NCBI RefSeq assembly: GCF_017742245.1 | Contig: NZ_JAGHKO010000001.1 | Span: forward strand, 2,881,061 to 2,945,060 | Origin: Niastella soli | Lineage (GTDB): Bacteria > Bacteroidota > Bacteroidia > Chitinophagales > Chitinophagaceae | Length of the DNA stretch: 64,000 bases | Direction of reading: 5' to 3' | Shown: positions 26,483 through 35,650 of the stretch, one piece after another | Numbering within the stretch: the first letter of the stretch is position 1 | Layout of the letters: each line of letters starts with the position of its first letter | Program-made: the position numbers and the translations under genes | Notes under the pieces: model-generated | The model's input: only the letters and a program-made list of their open reading frames with translations | Database searches by the model: none | Told to the model about the DNA's origin: nothing

Positions 26483-27226
26483 ATGAAAAAATCATTACTT
26501 TATATACTGCTGCTTGCCGTGATTATTGGGGCTATCCAATGCCAGAAGTCGTCTACTTCCAGTACAACCAATGCTGGTAGTGGCGGTTCAACCGCCCGTT
26601 TTGCCATTCTGGGCAACTATTTGTATACGGTTGATCGGGAAAACCTGAAGATGTTCAATATTTCAAATGTGGCTGACCCGGTATTAAAAAACACTGTGCA
26701 TGTTGGGTTTGAGATTGAAACGATCTATCCTTTTAAAGATAAACTGTTTATTGGGTCAACCAGTGTGGTGCATATCTTTTCAGTAGATAATCCCGAAGAA
26801 CCCCGGAAATTAAGCACGGCCATTTCGCCCGAGGTTATCCGCCGTTGCGATCCGGTAGTGGCAAAAGATACGGTAGCTTATGCCACCCTGCGTACCAACT
26901 CTATGTGTGGGGGTACGCAAAGCGTACTTGCTGCCTATGACATAAAAGACGTTACCAATCCAATACAGCAGGCAACCTTTCCGGTTTCTGAACCTTATGG
27001 ACTCGGATATGCCGATACTGCTTTGTATGTGTGTGACCGTTATGGACTGTATGTTTTTAATATTCAGAAAGCCTTTGCCCCCCAACTGGTTAAACAGATC
27101 CCGAATGAATGGTATATGGATGTAATCCCATTCAACAATACGCTTATTTGCCAGATGCAGGATGGAATGAACCTGTTTGATATTACTAAGCGTTTGGAAC
27201 CTACCCTAATTACAAAAATTAAATAA
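26483..27226 (+). CDS. LVIVD repeat lipoprotein
   Basis: The 247-residue protein has a lipoprotein signal (LLLAVIIGAIQC) and several LVIVD/beta-propeller repeats (YLYTVDRENLKMFNISNVAD, KLFIGSTSVVHIFSVDNPEE, ALYVCDRYGLYVFNIQKAFA). It starts 10 bp after the preceding LVIVD lipoprotein and its stop overlaps the next start (TAATG). The two lipoproteins plus the outer-membrane protein probably act together at the cell surface. Ligand unknown. Confidence 0.82.
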   Translation: MKKSLLYILLLAVIIGAIQCQKSSTSSTTNAGSGGSTARFAILGNYLYTVDRENLKMFNISNVADPVLKNTVHVGFEIETIYPFKDKLFIGSTSVVHIFSVDNPEEPRKLSTAISPEVIRRCDPVVAKDTVAYATLRTNSMCGGTQSVLAAYDIKDVTNPIQQATFPVSEPYGLGYADTALYVCDRYGLYVFNIQKAFAPQLVKQIPNEWYMDVIPFNNTLICQMQDGMNLFDITKRLEPTLITKIK

Positions 27227-27906
27227 TGTACCGTACCTGTTTTTTATGCCTGTTGCTTTTGCTGGTAACAGTAATTGGTAATGCACAAAAATATAAGTCT
27301 AAAACATATTTTGGCGACACCGGGAAAGTAAAGCTCAGAATGAATTTTTTGGGTTTAGCGGATCTGTACGACGGGAATGTTTCCATTGGGGGCGAAATTG
27401 CATTGAACAAAAGATTGTCTGTGATAATGGATGCCGGTTATATTTGTTACTCAGCATATTTACCCAGGATCCAAAAGACCAGCGGCATTATATTTCGTCC
27501 GGGCATCAGGTTGACTTTGGGTCAATACAGGAATACGTTTATTGACCTCCAGTTTCACTATAAAGGTGTTCGCTATACCGTAAATGGCTGGCTTGATAAA
27601 GATGTGGTGAATAATGTGCCAACATTTCAAGAGTATAAAAAATTTCAGATACAAAAGCGGGTGTCAGGCGGACAAATCACATTTGGAGGAAAAGAGTCTA
27701 TTACCCAGAACGGTCGTTGGTACCTGGAGTTTTATATAGGAGTGGGGCTTCACTATAGAGAAGAAAACCTGTATAATGAACCCGGTAGTGAGTATGGTAA
27801 TGGTTTTAGTTTTATCATTCCCATAAGGGCGATTACCTCTGATAAACATACCCACGTAACTGTCGCTGTACCCGCCGGTATTCGATTGGTATATAATATA
27901 AAATAA
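27226..27906 (+). CDS. Predicted outer-membrane beta-barrel protein (DUF3575-like)
   Basis: The 226-residue protein has a signal peptide (LLLLLVTVIGNAQ) and alternating amphipathic strands (LRMNFLGLADLYDGNVSIGG, RPGIRLTLGQYRNTFIDLQF, YLEFYIGVGLHYREENLY), ending in a beta-strand (PAGIRLVYNIK) as outer-membrane proteins do. DUF3575 is the closest family I can suggest; certainty is moderate. It is coupled to the upstream LVIVD lipoprotein through TAATG. Confidence 0.68.
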   Translation: MYRTCFLCLLLLLVTVIGNAQKYKSKTYFGDTGKVKLRMNFLGLADLYDGNVSIGGEIALNKRLSVIMDAGYICYSAYLPRIQKTSGIIFRPGIRLTLGQYRNTFIDLQFHYKGVRYTVNGWLDKDVVNNVPTFQEYKKFQIQKRVSGGQITFGGKESITQNGRWYLEFYIGVGLHYREENLYNEPGSEYGNGFSFIIPIRAITSDKHTHVTVAVPAGIRLVYNIK

Positions 27907-27917
27907 TGCAGGTATTG

Positions 27918-30476
27918 TTAAACTTCTTTGCGCAATACTTCTAAAGGTGGTTTATTTAAGATGCTCCTGCTATTGAGCAGGCCAATGATCACTGTTAAAA
28001 GCGAAATGGCGGCAAATAGAATTACAACAGGTAACCAATGTGGCGTAAAGGGCGCCTTAAAACTGTATTTTGCCAATGCCCAACTGGCTGCCATCGATAA
28101 TAAAATGCCGGTGGCGGCTGCCAGGGCGCCTAAAAAGAAATATTCAAGTGCAGTAATAAATAAGATCTGCTTTCGGCTGGCGCCCAGCGTACGCAATAAA
28201 ATGCTCTCCTGGATGCGTTGAAATTTGCTGATGAGCACTGAAGCGATCAACACAATTAAACCGGTAATAATACTGAACCCGGCCATAAATCTTATCACAA
28301 AGCCGATCTTGTCGAGCACTTCATCAAGTACCGTAAGTATTAAGTTAAGATCGATGATTGATACGTTGGGATATTTTTTTACTACCGCCTGCTGAAACCG
28401 GGCAGACACTTCGGGCGATGGCACCCGGGTAACCAGTACATGGAATTGGGGTGCTTCTTCCAGCACGCCTGTAGGAAATACCACTCTGAAATTGGTTTGC
28501 ACCCGCTGCCAGTCAACCTGCCGCAGGCTACCAACTACAGTGGGGATGAGGGTGCCCTGCACGTTAAAAATAATATGGTCGCCCAGGTTAACATGGATGC
28601 GTTTGGCATACCTGTCTTCCATGGAAATATAGATCACATCGTCTGGTGAGGTAACCGGTCCGTATAATTTACCTGAGGTCAGTGTTTCGGTGCTGGTTAA
28701 GGTATCCCGGTAGGTTACGCGAAATTCCCACTCATAAGCTTCGGTACGAAAACCTGTTCCGGAATCTGATTTTACCTGTGCAGCTGTTTGGTGGTTGATC
28801 TCTTCTACCCGCATAGTAACAATAGGCACCTGTTGCATTACGGGCAGGTTATAATTTTTGGCCAATGCAGCTACACTGTCTTTCTGGCTGTTTTGAATAT
28901 CGAACAATACCATGTTGGGCTGATTGCCGCTGCCCGATAAGGTTACTCTGCTGATGAGGATGTCCTGAATAAAATATAATGTTCCGATAAACGCTGCGCC
29001 CAACCCAATGGTCACGATCAATATAAGGGTTTGGTTGTTGGGGCGGTACAAATTGGCGAACCCCTGCCGCCAAAGGTAATTCCAGGAGGCGGGGAAAAAA
29101 CGGCGTACCAGCCAACGCAGGGTAAGGGCTACCGACGATAATAACAGAAAGGCTACCAGAATGCTACCCGTGAAGATGATGGATTGCCTCCAGTCATGGA
29201 TCTGCCACCAGGTGAAACCGGCTACAAAAAACAGGATGAGGCCATAGACCAGCCATTTAAGCGGGTCGCGCAATTTTATGTGTTCAACGGACAGTCGCAG
29301 GGTATACAATGGCGAAATATTCCGTACACTAACCAGGGGCAGCAAGGCAAATAATAAAGATATTACCACGCCTGAAATAATGCCCTGGATAATAGCTTTC
29401 CAGGAAATGGTAGTGGTTACTGTCACTGGTAGAAAATCTTTCAGCACGGCGGGGAGTTGTTGTTGAATGGCAATACCCAGCACCGCGCCCAGCACCGAAC
29501 CTATTAACCCAATGCCAACGATCTGTATTAAATAGATCAGGAACGCCTGTACCGAATTGCCCCCCAGGCAACGGAGGATGGCAATAGACGCAATCTTTTC
29601 CCGGATGTAAATATGAATGGCGCTGGCCACACCTATACAACCTAATAACAACGCAATAAAGCTGATGAGGGTCAGGAACTGGTTGAAATCTTCAAATGCG
29701 CGGCCGGTATTTCTTTTTCTTTCAGCAACAGTATCATAATCGAGCCCTTCTTTTTCTAAACGGGGCTCTATATCCGAAATTACGCTTTCAATTTCAGCGG
29801 GGTGATTGTATTTATAGTAATATGAAGTGGCAATGCGACTGCCTTTTTGAATGAGGCCGGTTGAATCGAGGTATTTGAGTGGAATATATACCGGTGGCGC
29901 AACAGTGGTGGAAATACCGGTTCGTCCCGGTGCTTTTGTGATAACGCCGGCAATGGCAAATGTTACATCCCCAATTTGTATGGAATCTCCTACCTGCGCA
30001 TTGTATTGGAGCATTAAAGTTTTATCAAGCAGCGCCTGGCGGTTTGTACGAAATGTTTTGGCAGCGCGCGCCGGCGTGGTCTCAATAGTACCATAATAAG
30101 GGTAATCGCCTTCGAGGGCCCTTACCTGTACCAGACGGGTACCATCGTTTTTGGTAAAGTAGATCATGGAGGCGAACGTGCGTTCAACGGAACGCTGGTC
30201 ACCCAGGGAGTCGAGTAGCGGTCTTATCCGGGAACTGATTTTTTTATTGCTTTCAATGACCAGATCGGCGCCCACCAGGCTTTTTGCCTGCGAGTCGATA
30301 TCGCTTCGCACATTATCTCCTAATGAAAAAATAGCCACCAATGCAGCAATCCCCAGCACAATGGAGGATATAAACAGAAACAAACGCGACCGGTTACGCC
30401 GGCTGTCGCGCCAGGCCATTTTCAATAGCCACCTGAAACGGAGTCGTCTTTTGTATTTGAACCTTTCTATATCCAT
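27918..30476 (-). CDS. ABC transporter permease, FtsX/YbbP-like
   Basis: The 852-residue protein has an N-terminal membrane helix after a basic start (MAWRDSRRNRSRLFLFISSI), a MacB-type periplasmic domain, three membrane helices around 270-370 (first FtsX domain), more helices around 400-500, a second periplasmic region and a final FtsX domain (FIRFMAGFSIITGLIVLIAS, LLRTLGASRKQILFITALEY). This double-FtsX layout matches E. coli YbbP. It follows its ATPase gene by 96 bp, and a TesA-like esterase diverges from them, as in E. coli tesA-ybbA-ybbP. Likely role: lipid or lipoprotein handling at the envelope, inferred from family. Confidence 0.88.
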   Translation of the reverse strand: MDIERFKYKRRLRFRWLLKMAWRDSRRNRSRLFLFISSIVLGIAALVAIFSLGDNVRSDIDSQAKSLVGADLVIESNKKISSRIRPLLDSLGDQRSVERTFASMIYFTKNDGTRLVQVRALEGDYPYYGTIETTPARAAKTFRTNRQALLDKTLMLQYNAQVGDSIQIGDVTFAIAGVITKAPGRTGISTTVAPPVYIPLKYLDSTGLIQKGSRIATSYYYKYNHPAEIESVISDIEPRLEKEGLDYDTVAERKRNTGRAFEDFNQFLTLISFIALLLGCIGVASAIHIYIREKIASIAILRCLGGNSVQAFLIYLIQIVGIGLIGSVLGAVLGIAIQQQLPAVLKDFLPVTVTTTISWKAIIQGIISGVVISLLFALLPLVSVRNISPLYTLRLSVEHIKLRDPLKWLVYGLILFFVAGFTWWQIHDWRQSIIFTGSILVAFLLLSSVALTLRWLVRRFFPASWNYLWRQGFANLYRPNNQTLILIVTIGLGAAFIGTLYFIQDILISRVTLSGSGNQPNMVLFDIQNSQKDSVAALAKNYNLPVMQQVPIVTMRVEEINHQTAAQVKSDSGTGFRTEAYEWEFRVTYRDTLTSTETLTSGKLYGPVTSPDDVIYISMEDRYAKRIHVNLGDHIIFNVQGTLIPTVVGSLRQVDWQRVQTNFRVVFPTGVLEEAPQFHVLVTRVPSPEVSARFQQAVVKKYPNVSIIDLNLILTVLDEVLDKIGFVIRFMAGFSIITGLIVLIASVLISKFQRIQESILLRTLGASRKQILFITALEYFFLGALAAATGILLSMAASWALAKYSFKAPFTPHWLPVVILFAAISLLTVIIGLLNSRSILNKPPLEVLRKEV

Positions 30477-30486
30477 GCTGGTATTT

Positions 30487-30569
30487 CTGATTTTGGGATT
30501 TTTTGATTTCGGGGTTTCATTTATCCGGGACTGCCTTCAAATCTCAAAATCCCGAAATCTCAAAATCAG
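30487..30569. repeat. Imperfect inverted repeat between ATPase and permease genes
   Basis: CTGATTTTGGGATTT at 30487-30501 pairs with AAATCTCAAAATCAG at 30555-30569 with one mismatch, and GATTTCGGG/CCCGAAATC lies inside. It could form a hairpin in the transcript between the two ABC genes. No T run follows. Confidence 0.6.
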
Positions 30570-30572
30570 CAA

Positions 30573-31253
30573 TTAATTGAGTTCGTCTGCTACAAGATGG
30601 CCGCCTTTGATCTTGATAATACGTTTGGTTTGAGAAGCCAGTTCCAGGTTATGTGTTACAATTATTAAAGTAGTGCCGGCTTCCTGGTTTAGGTCGAACA
30701 GCAATTTTATCACTTTATCACTGGTTTCCACATCGAGGTTGCCGGTTGGTTCATCGGCAAATAATATCCGGGGACTATTGGAAAAAGCCCGGGCCAGTGA
30801 TACCCGTTGTTGTTCACCACCCGATAATTGGGCCGGGTAGTGATGCATACGGTTACGCAGTCCTACTTTATCGAGCAGGCTGATCGATCGTGCGCGTATG
30901 TTCTTTTCGCCGCGCAACTCCAGGGGCACCATCACATTTTCAAGTGCTGTAAGGGTGGGCAACAATTGAAAGTTCTGGAAAATGAACCCAACATAACGAT
31001 TGCGTACCTGTGCCCGCTCATCTTCGCTTAGCTGATCGAGCTTAATGTTATTCAGTTCCACCGAACCCTTGCTGGAGCGGTCGAGACCGGCGCATAAACC
31101 CAGCAGTGTTGTTTTTCCACTGCCCGAGGGGCCTACAATAGACAGGGTAGAACCGGCTTCTACCGAAAAATTCACATCATTGAGCACCGTCAGGGTTTCA
31201 CCGGCACCCTGGTACATTTTACTTACGTTCTTTACGTTGAGGATGGTTTCCAT
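30573..31253 (-). CDS. ABC transporter ATP-binding protein, YbbA/LolD-like
   Basis: The 226-residue protein is a complete ATPase: Walker A GPSGSGKTT near residue 39, Q-loop in FIFQNFQLLPTL, signature LSGGEQQRVSLARA, Walker B ILFADEPTGNLD, and switch His in IIVTHNLEL. This is the MacB/LolD/YbbA class that powers FtsX-type permeases. It precedes the YbbP-like permease gene and is divergent from the TesA-like esterase. Both the length and motifs are normal. Confidence 0.93.
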   Translation of the reverse strand: METILNVKNVSKMYQGAGETLTVLNDVNFSVEAGSTLSIVGPSGSGKTTLLGLCAGLDRSSKGSVELNNIKLDQLSEDERAQVRNRYVGFIFQNFQLLPTLTALENVMVPLELRGEKNIRARSISLLDKVGLRNRMHHYPAQLSGGEQQRVSLARAFSNSPRILFADEPTGNLDVETSDKVIKLLFDLNQEAGTTLIIVTHNLELASQTKRIIKIKGGHLVADELN

Positions 31254-31591
31254 GACGAATGTTGAAATTGCAAATTGATGCCAGGAATAAGTTACACCTT
31301 TAAACTTTTTATTACAATTATTAGGTGATAATGTTGTTTAAATTAATGTTATTTTGAGGGTAAACTTACAGGCGGAAAGAAGTTAGAAGTTAACCAGTTG
31401 ACCTGTTGATGAGGCAATACCAGCAATCAGTTTATTAGTTCTTTAGTTTTTGAGTTCTTGAATTCTCGCGGGCAATCAGGTGGCGGGAGTCTCGAATTAC
31501 AGATTTTCGAGCCGTAGGCGAGAAATCAATTGCAACGCGTCGCGGTTTGCCGACTGCCGATTGCCGTTTCACGATTAAAAAAGGGGATCCC
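31254..31591. other. Divergent promoter region with short repeat modules
   Basis: A 338 bp spacer between divergent ybbA-like and tesA-like genes. It carries GTTAACCAGTTGACC-type repeats (31386-31414), GTAGGCGAGAAATC (31514-31527, repeated at 42707-42720), TGCCGACTGCCGATTGCCG (31548-31566), and TTCACGATTAAA (31568-31579, repeated at 35625-35636). No ORF is convincing. Confidence 0.6.
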
Positions 31592-32299
31592 ATGAAAAAG
31601 TTTAATGGTATTTATATGAGCGGTAAATATTTAATTGTTGGCATACTGTTGTTGTCAGTACTGGGCAGTTGTGGCAATAATGAGGATAAAACATCAAATT
31701 CAAACAAACAAAAGCGGGAACAATTGCCCCGGGAAGCCGGAAAGGAAAAGGCCAAAACGATCGTATTTTTTGGAAACAGTTTAACCGCTGGTTATGGCGT
31801 AGATCCGTCAGAGGCCTTCCCGGCGCTGGTGCAGGAAAAAATAGATTCCCTGGAATTACCTTATAAAGTAATAAACTCCGGGTTGAGTGGGGAAACTACA
31901 GCTGGTGGTAAAAGCAGGATTGACTGGATCCTTAGGCAACCCGTTGATATTTTTGTGTTGGAGCTGGGTGGCAATGATGGATTACGCGGTATCCCTGTTG
32001 CAGAAACGGCGAAGAACCTGCAAGCCATTATAGACAGGGTAAGGGAAAAATATCCCAACGTTAAAATAATACTGGCGGGTATGCAGGTGCCGCCCAATAT
32101 GGGACGTAATTATGCTTCTGCGTTCAGGGTGGCATTTCAGCAGCTGGCCGCTAATAATCATGTGGACCTGATCCCCTTTCTGTTGGAAAATGTCGGCGGC
32201 ATCAGTCATTTGAACCAGGCCGATGGCATACATCCTAACCCCCAGGGACATAAGATCGTAGCCGGAAATGTGTGGCGGGTGCTACAGGGATTGTTGTAA
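31592..32299 (+). CDS. GDSL/SGNH arylesterase lipoprotein, TesA-like
   Basis: From the ATG at 31592 the protein has 235 residues, a lipoprotein signal (SVLGSC, Cys27) and an SGNH hydrolase domain. Block I reads FFGNSLTAGYG with catalytic Ser63 (Asn replaces the Asp of GDSL), block III GGNDGLRG, and block V DGIHPNPQGH gives the catalytic Asp and His. It should hydrolyse esters or thioesters in the periplasm. It is divergent from ybbA/ybbP-like genes, matching E. coli tesA synteny. The in-frame ATG at 31547 is in repeat DNA and is not preferred. Confidence 0.9.
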   Translation: MKKFNGIYMSGKYLIVGILLLSVLGSCGNNEDKTSNSNKQKREQLPREAGKEKAKTIVFFGNSLTAGYGVDPSEAFPALVQEKIDSLELPYKVINSGLSGETTAGGKSRIDWILRQPVDIFVLELGGNDGLRGIPVAETAKNLQAIIDRVREKYPNVKIILAGMQVPPNMGRNYASAFRVAFQQLAANNHVDLIPFLLENVGGISHLNQADGIHPNPQGHKIVAGNVWRVLQGLL

Positions 32300-32349
32300 A
32301 GAGTAGTAAGCTTGCTTTTTGTCGTGTATCTTGCAGCTCTACCTTTTGA

Positions 32350-33702
32350 ATGTTAAAAACCAATACTGTGACAACAACCCTGGCAAAATTACCTGTATCA
32401 AAAAATCCCCGTGTTGTAATTGTGGGTGGCGGATTTGCGGGAACTGAACTGGCTAAAAAATTATCAAAAGCTCCATTGCAGGTAGTACTTATCGACAAAA
32501 ACAATTATTATACGTTCCAGCCTTTGTTATATCAGGTAGCAACCGCAGGGTTAAATGCACCTTCTATTGTATATCCTTATCGCAAAATTCTTGAAAAAGG
32601 AGAGGATACTTTCTTCCGGCTGGCAGAAGTAGAATCGGTTGACCCGGTTAAACGCATCATAGAAACGAGTATTGGTCTGGTGCACTATGATTACCTGGTA
32701 ATTGCTACCGGCGCCACTACCAACTATTATGGCAATGAACAGATAGAACGCCATGCCATAGCTATGAAGAGTGTTGAAGATGCACTGATGTTACGTAATA
32801 CCATCCTCTGCAATTTCGAAAAAGCCTTGCAAATAGGAGACGAAGAACAGCTAAACAGTTTGATGGATTTTGTAATTGTAGGCGGCGGCCCTACCGGGGT
32901 TGAAATTGCGGGTGCATTAAGCGAGTTGCGTAAACATGTATTCCCCAAAGATTACAAGGAGCTGGATTTTATTAAAATGGATATCCACCTTATTCAAAGT
33001 GGTGATCATATCTTAAAGGGTATGTCGAAGGAAGCTTCTACGGAGGCATTGCATTTTCTTAAGGCGGCGGGTGTACAGGTATGGCTGAACCGGCGTGTTA
33101 AATCATTCGATGGCTACACGGTGACGTTAGATAATGGTGAAAAGTTATGCAGCCGTACGCTCATTTGGGCTGCCGGGGTAACGGGGGCGCCTATTAAAGG
33201 ATTGAGTGAGGAATGTATTACCAGCGGCAACCGCCTGAAGGTAGATGAATATAACAGATTAACCGGGTATGAGAACATTTTTGCCATTGGGGATATTGCC
33301 GAAATGGCTACTGCTGAAAAACCTGAAGGCTATCCAATGCTGGCCCAGCCTGCGCTTCAACAGGGGCGTTTACTGGGAGATAATTTACCAAAACTGATCG
33401 CAGGTAAACCACTAAAACCTTTTGTATATGCCGATAAGGGCGCCCTGGCAACGATAGGCCGTAAAAAGGCTGTGGCCGATGTAAAGATCTTTAATAAAGA
33501 AATTCGTACCCAGGGAGTCTTCGCCTGGTTCATATGGTTGTTTGTGCATTTGTTCTCAATTATAGGGTTTAAGAACCGCCTGATGGTATTTGTAAACTGG
33601 ATCTGGAATTACCTCAGCTACGATGCTGTAATGCGCGTGATCATTGGTGCCAAAAAAGAAAATATCCCGGTTGAAAAGTCAACTGATAAAGTGCTGGTGT
33701 GA
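32350..33702 (+). CDS. ndh: NAD(P)/FAD-dependent oxidoreductase, type II NADH dehydrogenase
   Basis: The 450-residue protein has two Rossmann motifs: FAD-binding VVIVGGGFAGTELAKKL near 22-38 and NAD-binding FVIVGGGPTGVEIAGALSEL near 173-192. Between are VATGATTNYYG and QPLLYQVAT, and IFAIGDIAEM marks the FAD C-terminal site. The end (FAWFIWLFVHLFSIIGFKNR) is hydrophobic and likely binds the membrane. NDH-2 enzymes pass electrons from NADH to quinone without pumping protons. It is monocistronic, 50 bp after the esterase gene. Confidence 0.9.
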   Translation: MLKTNTVTTTLAKLPVSKNPRVVIVGGGFAGTELAKKLSKAPLQVVLIDKNNYYTFQPLLYQVATAGLNAPSIVYPYRKILEKGEDTFFRLAEVESVDPVKRIIETSIGLVHYDYLVIATGATTNYYGNEQIERHAIAMKSVEDALMLRNTILCNFEKALQIGDEEQLNSLMDFVIVGGGPTGVEIAGALSELRKHVFPKDYKELDFIKMDIHLIQSGDHILKGMSKEASTEALHFLKAAGVQVWLNRRVKSFDGYTVTLDNGEKLCSRTLIWAAGVTGAPIKGLSEECITSGNRLKVDEYNRLTGYENIFAIGDIAEMATAEKPEGYPMLAQPALQQGRLLGDNLPKLIAGKPLKPFVYADKGALATIGRKKAVADVKIFNKEIRTQGVFAWFIWLFVHLFSIIGFKNRLMVFVNWIWNYLSYDAVMRVIIGAKKENIPVEKSTDKVLV

Positions 33703-33945
33703 AAAACAACCCAAATATTCCTTAATATGAGGCAGAAAACCATTTCTGACCTACCTTTGCGGCGCAAACCGCTGTCCTTACAATATTTCACCCGCTGGAC
33801 CGACTTATCATAAGAAGCCCGTGTACGAGGGCGCATTTTAATTCAAACCAATTGATAATCAGCGTTTGTTTTTGATAAATAATAACTATCCCACAATAAA
33901 AAGAAATGATATATCCCTGTTTATACTTTTTAGTATAGATTGTCG

Positions 33946-33953
33946 TACCTTTG
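33946..33953 (+). promoter_or_regulatory. Promoter -7 box TACCTTTG upstream of sufB
   Basis: TACCTTTG is an exact TAnnTTTG match 138 bp before the sufB start; the -33 element is weak. A second exact TACCTTTG lies at 33752-33759 with no gene near it. Transcription from 33946 would include the short ORF and hairpin at 33993-34047. Confidence 0.5.
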
Positions 33954-33992
33954 TGGCCCTAAACAGAAATAGGTCAATTTAAAAGATTTGCT

Positions 33993-34025
33993 ATGAAACG
34001 AGACGCTACAAAATTTTCATTATAG
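33993..34025 (+). CDS. Possible 10-codon upstream ORF in suf leader
   Basis: ATG to TAG reads [10 protein letters not shown]. Its last codons form the left arm of a perfect hairpin (34008-34047), so translation would disturb the hairpin. There is no Shine-Dalgarno. It may be chance; the position in the suf leader is the reason to list it. Confidence 0.25.
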   Translation: MKRDATKFSL

Positions 34026-34047
34026 TATTTGGTTATGAAAATTTTGT
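34008..34047 (+). promoter_or_regulatory. Hairpin in suf operon leader
   Basis: ACAAAATTTTCAT (34008-34020) and ATGAAAATTTTGT (34035-34047) form a perfect 13-bp stem with a 14-nt loop. It lies 43 nt before the sufB start codon. There is no T run, so it is more likely a leader RNA structure or a DNA operator than a terminator. Confidence 0.6.
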
Positions 34048-34090
34048 CGTGACGAGTTCCATCCGGCCCCAAAAATTAAATATTTTTCAG

Positions 34091-35536
34091 ATGAATAATG
34101 AGCTTAGTGCAATTGAAAAAACGGTTCTCACCGATTACAAATACGGTTTTGTAACGGAAATTGAAGTGGATGAAGCACCTCCCGGACTAAATGAAGACAC
34201 CATCCGTTTTATTTCTGCCAAAAAAAACGAACCGGAGTGGATGTTGGAATGGCGCCTGAAAGCTTATAACCACTGGCTTAAAATGCAGGAGCCTAACTGG
34301 GCCAATATTAAATATGACCCTATTAATTATCAGGACATTAAATATTATTCTGCCCCCAAACAGAAAAAGAAGGTCAACAGCCTCGATGAAATAGATCCTG
34401 AATTACGCAAAACATTCGAAAAGCTGGGTATTTCGCTCGATGAGCAAAAGCGCCTTTCCGGTGTGGCCATCGATGCGGTGATCGACAGCGTATCTATAGG
34501 TACTACTTTTAAAGAACAACTGGCTGAACTGGGCATCATCTTCTGCTCTATCAGCGAAGCTATTCAGGAACACCCTGAACTGGTAAAGAAATACATCGGA
34601 TCTGTTGTTCCTATTACCGATAACTATTTTTCGGCATTAAACTCAGCTGTTTTCAGCGATGGTTCATTCTGTTATATTCCGAAAGGCGTGCGTTGCCCCA
34701 TGGAATTGTCAACCTACTTCCGCATAAATGCAGAAGGTACAGGTCAGTTTGAGCGCACCCTGCTGATTGCCGACGAAGGCAGCTATGTTAGCTACCTCGA
34801 AGGTTGTACTGCACCCATTCGTGATGAAAATCAGTTACACGCTGCGGTGGTTGAATTGATTGCCCATGAGAATGCGGAGATCAAATATTCAACTGTACAA
34901 AACTGGTATCCTGGCGATAAAGATGGCAAAGGCGGTATTTACAACTTTGTGACCAAACGCGGAATTTGCCAGGGAGCTCACGCCAAGATCTCCTGGACGC
35001 AGGTTGAAACCGGTTCTTCTATTACCTGGAAATATCCCAGTGTGATCCTGAAAGGTGATTATTCAGTAGGTGAGTTTTACTCAGTAGCTGTTACCAATAA
35101 CCACCAACAGGCAGATACCGGTACTAAAATGATGCACCTGGGTAAAAATACCCGTAGCCGTATTGTATCGAAAGGTATTTCGGCGGGTGTAAGTAACAAC
35201 AGTTACCGCGGTCTGGTGCATGTTGGTAAGAACGCGGCCAATGCACGTAACTTCTCCCAATGCGACTCCTTATTATTAGGCGACAAATGCGGTGCCCATA
35301 CCTTCCCTTATATTGAAGTGAAGAACAATACAGCCGTAGTGGAGCATGAAGCTACTACTTCAAAAATTGGTGAAGACCAGATCTTCTATTGCAACCAGCG
35401 CGGTATTGATACCGAAACTGCCGTTGCCCTGATCATTAATGGTTTTGCCAAAGAAGTAATGAACCAGTTACCAATGGAGTTTGCCGTTGAGGCTCAAAAA
35501 CTGCTGGCGATTAGCTTAGAAGGCAGTGTTGGTTAA
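34091..35536 (+). CDS. sufB: Fe-S cluster assembly scaffold protein SufB
   Basis: From ATG 34091 the protein has 481 residues, the usual SufB length; the frame stays open to 34049 but that start is less likely. SufB blocks are present: [72 protein letters not shown], and [20 protein letters not shown] with conserved Cys. SufB with SufC and SufD builds Fe-S clusters in the cytosol. It heads the operon sufB-sufC-sufD-sufS-sufE-sufT-like. Confidence 0.96.
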   Translation: MNNELSAIEKTVLTDYKYGFVTEIEVDEAPPGLNEDTIRFISAKKNEPEWMLEWRLKAYNHWLKMQEPNWANIKYDPINYQDIKYYSAPKQKKKVNSLDEIDPELRKTFEKLGISLDEQKRLSGVAIDAVIDSVSIGTTFKEQLAELGIIFCSISEAIQEHPELVKKYIGSVVPITDNYFSALNSAVFSDGSFCYIPKGVRCPMELSTYFRINAEGTGQFERTLLIADEGSYVSYLEGCTAPIRDENQLHAAVVELIAHENAEIKYSTVQNWYPGDKDGKGGIYNFVTKRGICQGAHAKISWTQVETGSSITWKYPSVILKGDYSVGEFYSVAVTNNHQQADTGTKMMHLGKNTRSRIVSKGISAGVSNNSYRGLVHVGKNAANARNFSQCDSLLLGDKCGAHTFPYIEVKNNTAVVEHEATTSKIGEDQIFYCNQRGIDTETAVALIINGFAKEVMNQLPMEFAVEAQKLLAISLEGSVG

Positions 35537-35650
35537 AAGTTGACGAGTTAACAAGTTAGTGGCGAGGCAAAGAAATTAGGCATATTGCCGATTCAGGATT
35601 ACCGATTGCCGATTAAAAAAGCGATTCACGATTAAATTATATCATTTATT

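Noticed and set aside
33752-33759. Second exact TACCTTTG upstream of suf, possible start of a small RNA
   Set aside because: No -33 element and only a weak GCCC/GGGC hairpin downstream; kept as a note under the sufB promoter instead.
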